Assembly (NCBI RefSeq): GCF_001421535.1
Contig: NZ_LMKN01000002.1
Span: 1-40,220 of the forward strand
Direction of reading: 5' to 3'
Source of the DNA: Sphingomonas sp. Leaf20
Lineage (GTDB): Bacteria; Pseudomonadota; Alphaproteobacteria; Sphingomonadales; Sphingomonadaceae
DNA length: 40,220 nucleotides
The notes under the pieces were generated by a model. That model was not told the origin of the DNA, made no database searches, and saw only the letters and a list, made by a program, of their open reading frames with translations. Shown here piece by piece: positions 15,168 through 23,506 of this stretch; positions within the stretch are counted from its first letter, which is position 1, and each line of letters begins with the position of its first letter. The position numbers and the translations under genes are program-made.

Positions 15168-17210
15168 ATGCCCCAATTTGTCCGCAACGGGCCGATCGTA
15201 CCGGACAGGCTTGTCCAAGACTTGGAAGATGACCGCGTCGTCATCTTCTGTGGTGCCGGGGTATCGATGAGCGCCGGCCTGCCGAGCTACAACGGTCTTG
15301 TTGCTCACTGTTATGACACTCTGACCCATCCGAAGCCAACCGACGACCGGGAATGGCTTTGGCCGGACCGAATGCTTGGAGCGCTCGAGAGCCGATACAC
15401 TCCGGATAACGTGCGTCAGGTTGTCGCGGCGCGATTAAACAGGCGCCCGACGAGCCTCGCGCTCCACCGGGCCATTCTTCGGCTGTCCCGGCTCCGTCGC
15501 AGCAATGGAATGCGTTTGGTCACGACAAATTTTGACACCTTCTTCGAGAAGGCGCGCCGTGGCCTGGATTTTGGACGTGATTTTCAGTTTCATGCCGGTC
15601 CTATCCTTCCCATCCCGCGTGACGATCGCGCGGCAAGCTGGCGAAGCCTAGTCTATCTTCATGGGCGCCTAGGAGGTTCTGACCAGCATCTCGTACTGAC
15701 AAGCTCGGACTTCGGCCGTGCCTATCTGACGGAGGGGTGGGCCGCTCGATTCATTGTGCGGCTTTTCGCGGATTTTACCGTTCTGTTCCTCGGATACAGC
15801 CTGAACGATCCGGTGCTGCGCTATATGACCGATGCCTTCGCCGCGGAGAATCTCGAGATGAGATCGGGGCAACCGCGCGGGCCGGCCTACATATTTTCGC
15901 CTTTCGAGGGCGCAGAGCCGCCGGACAGCCAGCCCTTTCACGATCGCAACCTGGAACCGATCTTCTATGCCGACACCTCGCATCATGCGGCACTACGTGA
16001 GACGATTGTCCAATGGGCCGACTGGCGCGACGATTTTCTGTCGAGCGTAGGCCGCGTCATCAGCGAGATTGCTCCTCGCCGCCCGGATGCGATCGATCCG
16101 ACCGACACCGCCAATTTGATCTGGGCGGTGGCAGGACGGGCGGACGATCAAGGATATGGAGCGCGAACTTTTGCAGCGGTCGAGCCAAGACCTCCGATCG
16201 AATGGCTGCCCCTTTTTGAGGCGAGAGACATAGCGCGGTCGGAGGCCCATCAGAAAGCGACGAGGGAGGCGGCCAAAGCCGAACGGTCAGCCCCGCCGGC
16301 ACCTGACCTAGACTTCATCCCCCTCTTTCCGCTTCAGTCGGATAGCCGTCATATCGCGCTGACGCCGACCGGCTTTGCGTTGCTGCCATGGTTTTGCCGC
16401 CATCTTGGGACGGAAAGCCTCGTAGAACACGTAATCGAGAAGCTTGGCCAAGGGCGAATGCTTCATCCACGTTTGAGGCAGGCGATCCGCCGGCAGCTAC
16501 CGGAAGAAACGGAACTGCGGGAAGGCTTCAGGCGGTTCTGGTGGATTGTCTCGTCACACGGGGGCTGGGTTGGCGCTCGCCGTCGAGATGATCCCGGCTC
16601 GCTTTGGACCGCCCAGGGCGCCTACACTGTCGGGGCTGACCGTGAATGGATTAGGCAGGAAATCCTCGCCGGACTGCGGCCACTCCTCGATTTCACAACT
16701 TCTAACTATCGCAGTTACCGCGATGCCACCCATCCCGAGCTGGCGGGCGATCCTATTGGGGATCGAATTTCGGAGATTGCTGACGCCGAGGTAGAACTGA
16801 CCGATCAAAATCACGTCAGAGGGTTCATCGACACCGTCAACGGACGCCCAGGTGCAGCAGAATTCTGGGGATGGCTGAACGATGATCTGACGGGGCTACT
16901 CGCCCAGGCCCTGCACTTGTTCGCGGCCGCTGACGAAGCGAATGCCGACAATGATCCGAGTTCCCTTCAGCGGCCATCGGTGGAGCCGCACGAACAGAAT
17001 TATCAGCACCGCCAATGGACTCTGCTGTTCGACCTGATCTGGCGCGGCTGGGAGCACATCGACGCGCACGATCGCAGCGCGAGCCGGGCGGCCGTGGCGC
17101 GATGGCAAACGTTGCCGTTCCTGTCCTTTCGAAGGCTCGTCGCTGCCGCGGTGACCCACAGTTGCCACTTCAGCGAGACAGAAAAGGTGGAGGTGCTCCT
17201 CAATGGCTGA
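15168..17210 (+). CDS. SIR2-domain protein (defence-associated sirtuin type)
   Basis: The 680-residue protein has an N-terminal SIR2 NAD-binding domain: VVIFCGAGVSMSAGLPSY (about 24-41) binds NAD, LVTTNFD supplies Asn121 and Asp123, YLHG supplies His165, and VLFLGYSLNDPVLRYM (about 205-220) completes the Rossmann fold. In antiphage systems such as DSR1, DSR2 and Thoeris, domains of this type destroy NAD+ on infection. The remaining 450 residues are helical and probably regulatory. The gene overlaps the next one by 8 bases (ATGGCTGA, 17203-17210), and an internal GGAGGT lies before the second start, so the two are translated together. The 680 + 595 residue pair may correspond to a single long SIR2-family polypeptide elsewhere. 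Confidence 0.85.
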   Translation: MPQFVRNGPIVPDRLVQDLEDDRVVIFCGAGVSMSAGLPSYNGLVAHCYDTLTHPKPTDDREWLWPDRMLGALESRYTPDNVRQVVAARLNRRPTSLALHRAILRLSRLRRSNGMRLVTTNFDTFFEKARRGLDFGRDFQFHAGPILPIPRDDRAASWRSLVYLHGRLGGSDQHLVLTSSDFGRAYLTEGWAARFIVRLFADFTVLFLGYSLNDPVLRYMTDAFAAENLEMRSGQPRGPAYIFSPFEGAEPPDSQPFHDRNLEPIFYADTSHHAALRETIVQWADWRDDFLSSVGRVISEIAPRRPDAIDPTDTANLIWAVAGRADDQGYGARTFAAVEPRPPIEWLPLFEARDIARSEAHQKATREAAKAERSAPPAPDLDFIPLFPLQSDSRHIALTPTGFALLPWFCRHLGTESLVEHVIEKLGQGRMLHPRLRQAIRRQLPEETELREGFRRFWWIVSSHGGWVGARRRDDPGSLWTAQGAYTVGADREWIRQEILAGLRPLLDFTTSNYRSYRDATHPELAGDPIGDRISEIADAEVELTDQNHVRGFIDTVNGRPGAAEFWGWLNDDLTGLLAQALHLFAAADEANADNDPSSLQRPSVEPHEQNYQHRQWTLLFDLIWRGWEHIDAHDRSASRAAVARWQTLPFLSFRRLVAAAVTHSCHFSETEKVEVLLNG

Positions 17211-18990
17211 GACGAAGATGATCTGGGCGTCAGGCGGTCGAAAGGAGGCCATGGCCTTACTCAGCGCGATGTGGGCGACCGGTTCGACGGCCGCGCGTGA
17301 GCGGATCGTCGATGTCCTTCTCGCCGGGCCACCTCACGCCTTGCTCACTCGCGTCGCGGACGACGAACGGGATCGGTCGCGAGACAGGCGAATCTTTGAC
17401 CGTTTGACAGTTGTTGCTAGGGTCGGCGATCCGCCTCTTGATCCCCGCCTTCGGACCGAACTGAATCGCATCGAGGCGGCCTATCCGGAATGGGCGGCCC
17501 CGGAAGGCGAACGCGTAATGTTTTCGTCCTGGTCTGAATTCAGCGTCGGGCCAGACACAGACTACGGGCTCGATGACCTTGCCAAACTTCCTCAGGATGA
17601 GCTTGTCAGGACGCTACAGGGGACAACAGATCTTCGTGAAGGTCTGCTCGACGCATGGAAACAGTTCGCCGATACGGATCCGGAGAGCGCAATAACCACC
17701 CTCGAGCGGCTGGCGCAGGGTGAAAATCCTGGCCCCGGAGACATTTGGGAATATGGTCTCTGGGGCTTGCGAGAGAGCGTGAAGCGACCGGAACGGCGAT
17801 CCCGCATACTTGCCGCGCTCGAACTCGTCCCCGACGCCCTAATTAATGAACCGGACGTAGCAAGAGCCTGCGCGGACTTTCTGGAGGCGGCAGCGGGTAG
17901 CCGCCCGTCGCCGACTGGGGAAGACGCTGTGTGGCGGCTGTTAGATCGCACGCTGGAGGCCGTCGCAGACAATCCCAACAATATCCAGGGCGCCGATGAG
18001 CACGACGCTGTCAGCCACGCGATCAATAACGCGCTGGGTCGCCTAGCTCAGGCATTCTTTGCTCTTCTCTTTGGCCGTTCGCTTAAAGTGTCGTCCAAGA
18101 TCCCAAGCGACCTTAGACTACGCGCCGATGCCCTCATGTCGATGGGAGAGCCATCGCATAGACCAGCGCGGGTTATCGCAGCGGCGCGTCTGTCCTATCT
18201 CTTCGCCGTCGATCCCGACTGGACACAGTCGACCCTGATCCCAAGCTTCGACTGGACGCAGGATGAAGCTGAGGCGACTGCGGTTTGGCAAGGTTACGCC
18301 TGGCAGCCGCGGATCGATGAGAAGCTCTGGCCCGCGCTACGGCCCTTCTTTCTCGCCACTTTTGAGCCCGAACGCCTCGCTCGGATCGGGGAGATGGCAA
18401 AATCGCTGGTGCAGCTGCTGATGCTCGTTGGCATCGATCTCGATCACGAACAACTGCCGACCGTGGCCGTGCGACACGCCATCCGGTCCATGACCGATAA
18501 TCTGCGAGCGTCGGCCTTGTCATGGATTGAGACCTTCTTGGCGCAGCCCGATGAACCGGAGGACGAAGCATCCGGCAAGCCGCCGTCTCGTTCGGCAGAT
18601 ACGATTTGGACCGGGCGGGTCTCGCAATGGCTCCAACAGGTTTGGCCCGTAGAGGTAGAGCTTCGTTCGACCTTGACGTCGGAGCAGTTTGCGCGGATCG
18701 CAATCGCGACAAACGTCAGTTTTTCCGACGCGGTCGATGTTGTCACTCGGTATATGGTTCGCACCAACGCCTTCTATGAATTGCATCTCTTGGCAGGGTC
18801 GGCGCATCCGGATTTGCACCCTCGAGCGACTGTACGGTTGATTGATGCCCTCGCCGATCGCCAGTCGCTTCAGATGGCGACGGGCGACCTTGGCCCAATC
18901 CTGGAGCGTGCCCGCGCAGTCGATGCCGGGATCGTAAACCTCGCCGCCTTCAATGAACTCTGGAACTTAGTACAGGCAAATCCACAATGA
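17203..18990 (+). CDS. Partner of the SIR2 protein, 595 aa, helical
   Basis: No catalytic motif is visible. The protein is almost entirely charged and helical, with repeated Trp/Leu-rich helices suggestive of an alpha-solenoid, which would suit a sensor or scaffold. Its ATG lies inside the end of the SIR2 gene with GGAGGT 8 bases upstream, giving strong evidence for translation as a separate protein. From what I recall of long SIR2-family proteins, IWASGGRKEAMALLSAMW resembles the continuation that follows the middle region, so this may be the C-terminal half of an ancestral fusion. It is followed by a 337-base gap. Confidence 0.7.
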   Translation: MAETKMIWASGGRKEAMALLSAMWATGSTAARERIVDVLLAGPPHALLTRVADDERDRSRDRRIFDRLTVVARVGDPPLDPRLRTELNRIEAAYPEWAAPEGERVMFSSWSEFSVGPDTDYGLDDLAKLPQDELVRTLQGTTDLREGLLDAWKQFADTDPESAITTLERLAQGENPGPGDIWEYGLWGLRESVKRPERRSRILAALELVPDALINEPDVARACADFLEAAAGSRPSPTGEDAVWRLLDRTLEAVADNPNNIQGADEHDAVSHAINNALGRLAQAFFALLFGRSLKVSSKIPSDLRLRADALMSMGEPSHRPARVIAAARLSYLFAVDPDWTQSTLIPSFDWTQDEAEATAVWQGYAWQPRIDEKLWPALRPFFLATFEPERLARIGEMAKSLVQLLMLVGIDLDHEQLPTVAVRHAIRSMTDNLRASALSWIETFLAQPDEPEDEASGKPPSRSADTIWTGRVSQWLQQVWPVEVELRSTLTSEQFARIAIATNVSFSDAVDVVTRYMVRTNAFYELHLLAGSAHPDLHPRATVRLIDALADRQSLQMATGDLGPILERARAVDAGIVNLAAFNELWNLVQANPQ

Positions 18991-19327
18991 GCTGCGGTGC
19001 AAGCCCGACCCAGCGCTGCACCTTTTCACGCACTGCGGTGTCTACCGCAGGGTCCCGGCCCCTTAGGCAAGCAGCCGCTGTAAGACCTCAAGCACTAACG
19101 CACCCGTGATGACTGTGCCCCCTCGAGCAAGACTACGCGCCAATTCGACTGCGAACGCCTCACCAAACTTCACGTTGGGCAGGCGCTCCTCTAGCCTTTG
19201 TCCACAGGCGGAAAGGGCAGAGCTTTAGCGTGTTGGCATCTGCAGTGAGGGAAACGCAAACCGCAGTCATGAACTCACGATTAAAGAACGCCTTGCAGCC
19301 CGCTGTCGGCAGTTTAGTGTCAGTCCA
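18991..19327. other. Intergenic region with one small hairpin
   Basis: No gene is convincing here. CTGCGGT (19033-19039) and ACCGCAG (19044-19050) form a 7-bp stem with a 4-base loop, 42 bases after the SIR2-partner stop. It lacks a T-run and is only a weak terminator candidate. The promoter of the next gene should lie at the right side. Confidence 0.5.
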
Positions 19328-21085
19328 ATGTCTGACCAAGCCGACCAACCCCCGAAAGCGCCCAGCTACAATCAACCCACCAAAAACGCGGCTAGGCGGC
19401 GGTCTTTAGCGCACGCAGTCGAACTGCTGACAACGCGGAGGCAAGAGGCGGCGATCGTGCCGGCCGACTATCCGTCTCGCATTAAGGCCGCGTTTGCAGA
19501 GAGCGACGACGCCATTCGAGTTGCCACGGCTCCCTCCTGCGAGGATAGCGACATCTCATCCTGGCAGACTTTCCGGCAGGAGGCCGTTGGAACGCGATCT
19601 CCAGCCGACCTGACCGTCGCCTACCTGGCCGGCCCCGAGCCTTCGAACGATCTCCTTGCGCTGCTGGAATTGGGTCTCCGGCCCGAAAATATCTGGGCGT
19701 TCGAGGTGGATACGGACACCATCGCAACCGGACTTGATGATTTGAGGTCGCTCGGACTGCGCGGCGTTAAGTTCGTCCCCGTCAGTATCGGAGACTACTT
19801 CGTTGGAACACCCCGACGCTTTGACATCATCTACCTGGACGCGTGCGGTCCCCTTCCGAGTAAGGAGCAGAAGACGACGAAGCTGCTTGTGGACATATTC
19901 CGGACCAGTTCCCTGTCGCCGCTCGGCGTGCTGGTAACAAACTTTGCTGAACCAGACGTGTCGAAGTCGCACACGCTCGAGACCTATTCCTCGCTCGTTG
20001 CTGCCTACCTCTTCCCAAAAGGATTCGTCGAAAGCGACGGGGATATGATCGAGGGGCCGCCAGTCTACGGCTACTCACCATATGACCATGAACCGGGCTC
20101 CGAGCCTAAAGGCAATGGTGTGGAGGATGACGACGCCAACTGGGATCAAGGATCGCCAAGTTTCCCGGAGGAGGTACGCACGAACTTTGGTGCAAACTAC
20201 GGCTCATTCATCACCCGTCAGATCATGGACATCGCAGAGATCGTGGCGCCCACCACGCGGCTTGTGGATGGAGGCTTGTACAAAGTACTGTTCGACGAGA
20301 ACCTGACCAAGGCGGCTGCACGTGGACGGCGTTTTGCTAAGTTTAACGACGACGCCTTCCGAGAAGATGAGAGTGGGGCATGGCAACCGACCGATGTCGA
20401 CATGGACGGTGATGCTATCAGCGATTCCAGCATGTTCTCGCTCATTTGGACACTGGCTTGGCTGGGTTTCTACCCGACGGACGTCAATTTCAGAGCGCCC
20501 TCATCGAGGGTAAAGGAGTTCGCGAGGGCATGGAAAAATCAACTTCTTGGCTCGTCTCCAAGTAAGTTGCCCGCAGAAGACCTAATCGCCTGCTTCTACG
20601 CTTGGCGCCACGACGAGGCCCTCTGGACGCCCGCCATGAAAGCCATGAAGGACTTCCCCTACGACCAGATGATGCCGTTTCTGTGCGACTGGCCGACCCA
20701 CGAGATCGGTTTTTATCCGGCCTTCGCGCAACTCGCATATCCTGCGCACCCCAATATTCGGGAGACGACACGCTTTAGTTATATTGCGGAGGGCAAGACC
20801 ACACGCATGTTCCTGGACGTAATCCCGTTCGACGAGTGCCGCTACGTCTACGATTGGCTCTCCGCAACAGACCTCGTCACAGAGGACTGGTTTGATCTAT
20901 CGGCCCAACTGACATTTCGCTTCGCACTCGATGCCATCGTTAAAGAGCGTCGCTGGTTTGGCGACGACTTTCTCTACGGTTGCCACGTCGTGGGAGAAAG
21001 CGATACCTTCACAACGGCCCAACTCTCGCAACGGGTCGACCTCTCCCCGGAGATATCGCCATCAACCACGCAAGTCGCCAGTTAG
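19328..21085 (+). CDS. Protein with a methyltransferase-like Rossmann core, unknown function
   Basis: The 585-residue protein has LTVAYLAGPEPSNDLLALLELG (about 95-116) followed by IWAFEVDTDTIATGL and then FDIIYLDACGPLP (about 165-177). That order, with Glu126 ending strand 2 and Asp171 ending strand 4, is the layout of class I SAM-dependent methyltransferases, although the first glycine loop is AGPEPSND, not GxGxG. The C-terminal half contains YPTDVNFRAPSS, IACFYAWRHDEALW and PTHEIGFYPAFAQLAYPAHPNIR and resembles nothing I can name. It may be an inactive or unusual methyltransferase. It ends 33 bases before a bidirectional terminator, so it is the last gene of the plus-strand cluster begun by the SIR2 pair. 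Confidence 0.6.
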   Translation: MSDQADQPPKAPSYNQPTKNAARRRSLAHAVELLTTRRQEAAIVPADYPSRIKAAFAESDDAIRVATAPSCEDSDISSWQTFRQEAVGTRSPADLTVAYLAGPEPSNDLLALLELGLRPENIWAFEVDTDTIATGLDDLRSLGLRGVKFVPVSIGDYFVGTPRRFDIIYLDACGPLPSKEQKTTKLLVDIFRTSSLSPLGVLVTNFAEPDVSKSHTLETYSSLVAAYLFPKGFVESDGDMIEGPPVYGYSPYDHEPGSEPKGNGVEDDDANWDQGSPSFPEEVRTNFGANYGSFITRQIMDIAEIVAPTTRLVDGGLYKVLFDENLTKAAARGRRFAKFNDDAFREDESGAWQPTDVDMDGDAISDSSMFSLIWTLAWLGFYPTDVNFRAPSSRVKEFARAWKNQLLGSSPSKLPAEDLIACFYAWRHDEALWTPAMKAMKDFPYDQMMPFLCDWPTHEIGFYPAFAQLAYPAHPNIRETTRFSYIAEGKTTRMFLDVIPFDECRYVYDWLSATDLVTEDWFDLSAQLTFRFALDAIVKERRWFGDDFLYGCHVVGESDTFTTAQLSQRVDLSPEISPSTTQVAS

Positions 21086-21117
21086 CGAGATTTCATCACC
21101 GCCGTCAATCATTCGCG

Positions 21118-21155
21118 CATAGTAAAACTTATAATTTTCTTCGAGTTTTACTATG
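21118..21155. terminator. Bidirectional terminator between convergent genes
   Basis: CATAGTAAAACT (21118-21129) and AGTTTTACTATG (21144-21155) are perfect 12-bp complements around a 14-base AT-rich loop containing TTTT. The right arm overlaps the stop codon of the minus-strand XRE gene, and the plus-strand gene ends 33 bases before it. Confidence 0.75.
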
Positions 21156-21501
21156 CCATTTCGTCACTGAAAAGTGATGGCGCTAAATCTTCAAAGTCAA
21201 CAGACTCGCCATTTTCCATGGTAAGTTTTATATCTACCTTTATATTTTTTGCCGACGCAAGTGATATGATCACACCCATATCAAGCGACCGACGCTTCTC
21301 CATTTTGGAAACGTTCGCCTGGGTTGTATTAAGTAGTTCAGCAACTTGAACTTGAGTAAGACCAATCATCTTCCTAAAGTTTCTAAAGGCACTTACGCTT
21401 CTATTGGCTTCGGCTTCGAGCTTTTCAACTCGAGCTAGATCAGCGCCCTCCCACTGAGGGCGCCAATCAACGCCGACCTCCTTATCTCTAATAGTTTTCA
21501 T
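21151..21501 (-). CDS. XRE-family helix-turn-helix regulator (antitoxin-like)
   Basis: The 116-residue protein has a central helix-turn-helix, FRKMIGLTQVQVAELLNTTQANVSKMEKRRSLDM, of the XRE/HigA type with the usual Q-x-x-VS-x-ME recognition helix. The tail DIKLTMENGESVDFEDLAP is beta-like and acidic. It follows the 99-aa gene by 21 bases, so the two form an operon. The DNA here is visibly more AT-rich than its surroundings, a sign of separate acquisition. A toxin-antitoxin arrangement is possible, but the partner is not a recognised RelE/HigB toxin. Confidence 0.7.
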   Translation of the reverse strand: MKTIRDKEVGVDWRPQWEGADLARVEKLEAEANRSVSAFRNFRKMIGLTQVQVAELLNTTQANVSKMEKRRSLDMGVIISLASAKNIKVDIKLTMENGESVDFEDLAPSLFSDEMA

Positions 21502-21522
21502 CTTTATTCTCCGAGCCTAAGA

Positions 21523-21822
21523 TCAGACCCCCGACACCATAATGCTGCCGTCCTCGTAGGCTTCCACCCGCAGGAAAATGCTGCGGCTTCCCAAATCCAA
21601 AGCGACCTTTGCCCAACGATAACTCATGTCTTCGACGGGCTCCATCCATTCCACCGACAAAACAGTGGTAGGAATCAGCAGTGCGGCATGCACAATATCA
21701 AATCCATGGATACGCAGGGGACGGACCAGACCACCGTCAAGAACGGATTGATCCGACATTGACCAAGAACCAATAGTCGCAATCAGACTACCTGCGAGCT
21801 TCACATCATTATTATTTGCCAT
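21523..21822 (-). CDS. Hypothetical protein, 99 aa, partner of an XRE regulator
   Basis: The protein alternates hydrophobic and polar residues, as expected of a small beta-rich domain (ALLIPTTVLSVEWMEP, SIFLRVEAYEDGSIMVSGV). No family is recognised. It is transcribed ahead of the XRE gene with a 21-base gap. Upstream, CGCTA (21842-21846) and TAGCG (21851-21855) flank GGTA, a short palindrome that could be the operator for the XRE protein. If the pair is a toxin-antitoxin system, this would be the toxin position. Confidence 0.5.
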   Translation of the reverse strand: MANNNDVKLAGSLIATIGSWSMSDQSVLDGGLVRPLRIHGFDIVHAALLIPTTVLSVEWMEPVEDMSYRWAKVALDLGSRSIFLRVEAYEDGSIMVSGV

Positions 21823-22148
21823 GTTGTTTTCTTTCTAACGACGCTAGGTATAGCGCCTATTATTTGTGTTATCATTTTCGTTCTCCGTTACATGGCACAA
21901 GGCAGGCTTTTCGCTTTTGCTTAGCCCCGCCATCGAGGCATGCCATTCCTCGATAACAACGATATGGCATATATCTGTATGGAATACAACCTCGTGGAAT
22001 ATTATTATTCCGGGATGCGGGGATGTTTATTCGCTTTTCTCGTCGGTCTTGTTATGTTCCGATATTGCATCAACCTGAATCGCAGTGCAGAAGAATGCTG
22101 CAATTTGCATCGGGGTACGTCGTGGCATTGATAGCGGAAGAGGGCGTG
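21823..22148. other. AT-rich divergent control region
   Basis: The region separates the minus-strand XRE operon from the plus-strand restriction-modification operon. It holds the palindrome CGCTA-GGTA-TAGCG (21842-21855) and GGAATA-TTAT-TATTCC (21996-22011), with another GGAATA just upstream at about 21981. These are plausible binding sites for the XRE and ribbon-helix-helix products. No gene is evident. Confidence 0.45.
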
Positions 22149-22313
22149 GTGCGTGTCACGGCTTCACTGAGCCGTGCACAGGAAGCAGCTCTCAAAGGGC
22201 TGGCTTTAAAGCACAAAGTGAGCGTCGCCTGGTTGGTCCGATACGCCGTTGATCAACTTGTCGAGCAGGGGGAGAGCGCACAACTCCCACTCAAGTTCGG
22301 GCTGCGTAACTGA
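22149..22313 (+). CDS. Ribbon-helix-helix (CopG-like) DNA-binding protein
   Basis: The core VRVTASLSRAQEAALKGL is a ribbon strand followed by a helix, then ALKHKVSVAWLVRYAVDQLVEQ forms the second helix, the CopG/Arc fold of small dimeric repressors. GTG 22149 is preferred because AGAGG lies about 5 bases upstream and the fold begins immediately; ATG 22095 would add an N-terminus unlike the family. The stop is 2 bases before the first methyltransferase start, so the protein is the first gene of the restriction-modification operon and probably regulates it, as controller proteins do in other systems. Confidence 0.65.
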   Translation: MRVTASLSRAQEAALKGLALKHKVSVAWLVRYAVDQLVEQGESAQLPLKFGLRN

Positions 22314-22315
22314 AT

Positions 22316-23494
22316 ATGGCTTTGCTTGATTTGGCTACCAGACCACGCGACGCTGAGGTCCCTTCCACCAGCTCATCTCCTGTTCGCAAGGGACGTGCGC
22401 GGATGCCGGTTATCGACCTTTTCGCCGGCGCCGGCGGTCTTAGCATAGGAGCAACCGACGCTGGCTGTGAGGTGCGTGCTTGTGTTGAGATAGATCCAAT
22501 TGCTTGCCGAACGCTGCGTGCCAACGAGAGCTATCATGGCGCCGTGCTCGAGGCCGACGTAGCTGCCATCACAGGTTTGGACCTACGAGAAGTCGCAGGG
22601 TTAGCGCCTGGCGACCCACTTATCGTAGTTGGCGGTGCGCCATGCCAACCTTTTTCAAAGGCCGCTTATTGGATCGAGGACGGCGAGGAATCTCGCTACC
22701 GTCGCGCTCGCGCGGCAGGCGTCACGGTGAACCGCCCTCCGGCCCCAACCACAGCTCGTCCAGATGCGCGACGCACACTCATTGAGGAGTTCTGGCGCCT
22801 CATCTTCGAAGCGAATGCGGATGGATTTGTTTTTGAAAACGTCCCCAGCATTAAGCACCCTCGTAATCTGCCTGTGCTCGATGGCTTCCGGCACGCAGCT
22901 GAGGCAGCAGGCTATGCGGTTACTCAGGTGACAGCCAATGCCGCGGAGTATGGTGTCGCTCAGGCACGCGAGCGGGTATTTCTACTTGGAGCAAAACGCG
23001 GCAAGCCGACTGCCCCCGAACCTACACATACGCTCAAGGGGGTCCAAGGCCGCAAGCCAGTCGTCACCGCCGGTGAGGCACTGGTCGGTTTTGATCGTCC
23101 CAAATATTTCGAACCCGGGGAACTCGTCACCGGTCGCTGGGCCGAGCACTTAAAAACAGTGCCGCCAGGAGGAAATTACAAGGCGCACACGGCTTGGGCA
23201 GGGCATCCTAACCCAACCTTCGAGACCGAAACACGCTTCTGGAATTTTCTTTTGAAGCTATCGCCCGATCGACCATCATGGACGATCGCTGCTTCGCCGG
23301 GTCCGTGGACCGGCCCTTTTCATTGGTCGAGCCGACGGTTGCGCACGGTTGAAATGGCTGCGTTGCAAGGCTTCCCAAAAAAGTATGAACTCATTGGCAG
23401 TCGACGCGATCGGGTCCGTCAGCTTGGCAACGCAGTGCCGCCACCACTTGCTAGGCGAATGGTTGAAGCTGTGCTCGCGACCGTAGATCGATAA
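22316..23494 (+). CDS. DNA (cytosine-5)-methyltransferase 1 of a restriction-modification operon
   Basis: The 392-residue protein has the ordered C5-methyltransferase motifs: I at VIDLFAGAGGLSIG (32-45), IV at GGAPCQPFS with catalytic Cys110, VI at FENV (173-176), VIII at QARERVFLLG (216-225) and X at QLGNAVPPPLA (369-379). The variable region between VIII and IX sets the recognition sequence and is short. It starts 2 bases after the ribbon-helix-helix gene. It shares a rare conserved block, W(N/S)FLLKLSPDxPSWTI...GPFHW.SR, with the next methyltransferase, so the two are paralogues. Confidence 0.92.
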   Translation: MALLDLATRPRDAEVPSTSSSPVRKGRARMPVIDLFAGAGGLSIGATDAGCEVRACVEIDPIACRTLRANESYHGAVLEADVAAITGLDLREVAGLAPGDPLIVVGGAPCQPFSKAAYWIEDGEESRYRRARAAGVTVNRPPAPTTARPDARRTLIEEFWRLIFEANADGFVFENVPSIKHPRNLPVLDGFRHAAEAAGYAVTQVTANAAEYGVAQARERVFLLGAKRGKPTAPEPTHTLKGVQGRKPVVTAGEALVGFDRPKYFEPGELVTGRWAEHLKTVPPGGNYKAHTAWAGHPNPTFETETRFWNFLLKLSPDRPSWTIAASPGPWTGPFHWSSRRLRTVEMAALQGFPKKYELIGSRRDRVRQLGNAVPPPLARRMVEAVLATVDR

Positions 23495-23506
23495 GGAAAA
23501 TAGCGT

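Noticed and set aside
19033..19050. Strong terminator after the SIR2 partner gene
   Set aside because: The stem is only 7 bp with no T-run; it is listed only within the intergenic description.
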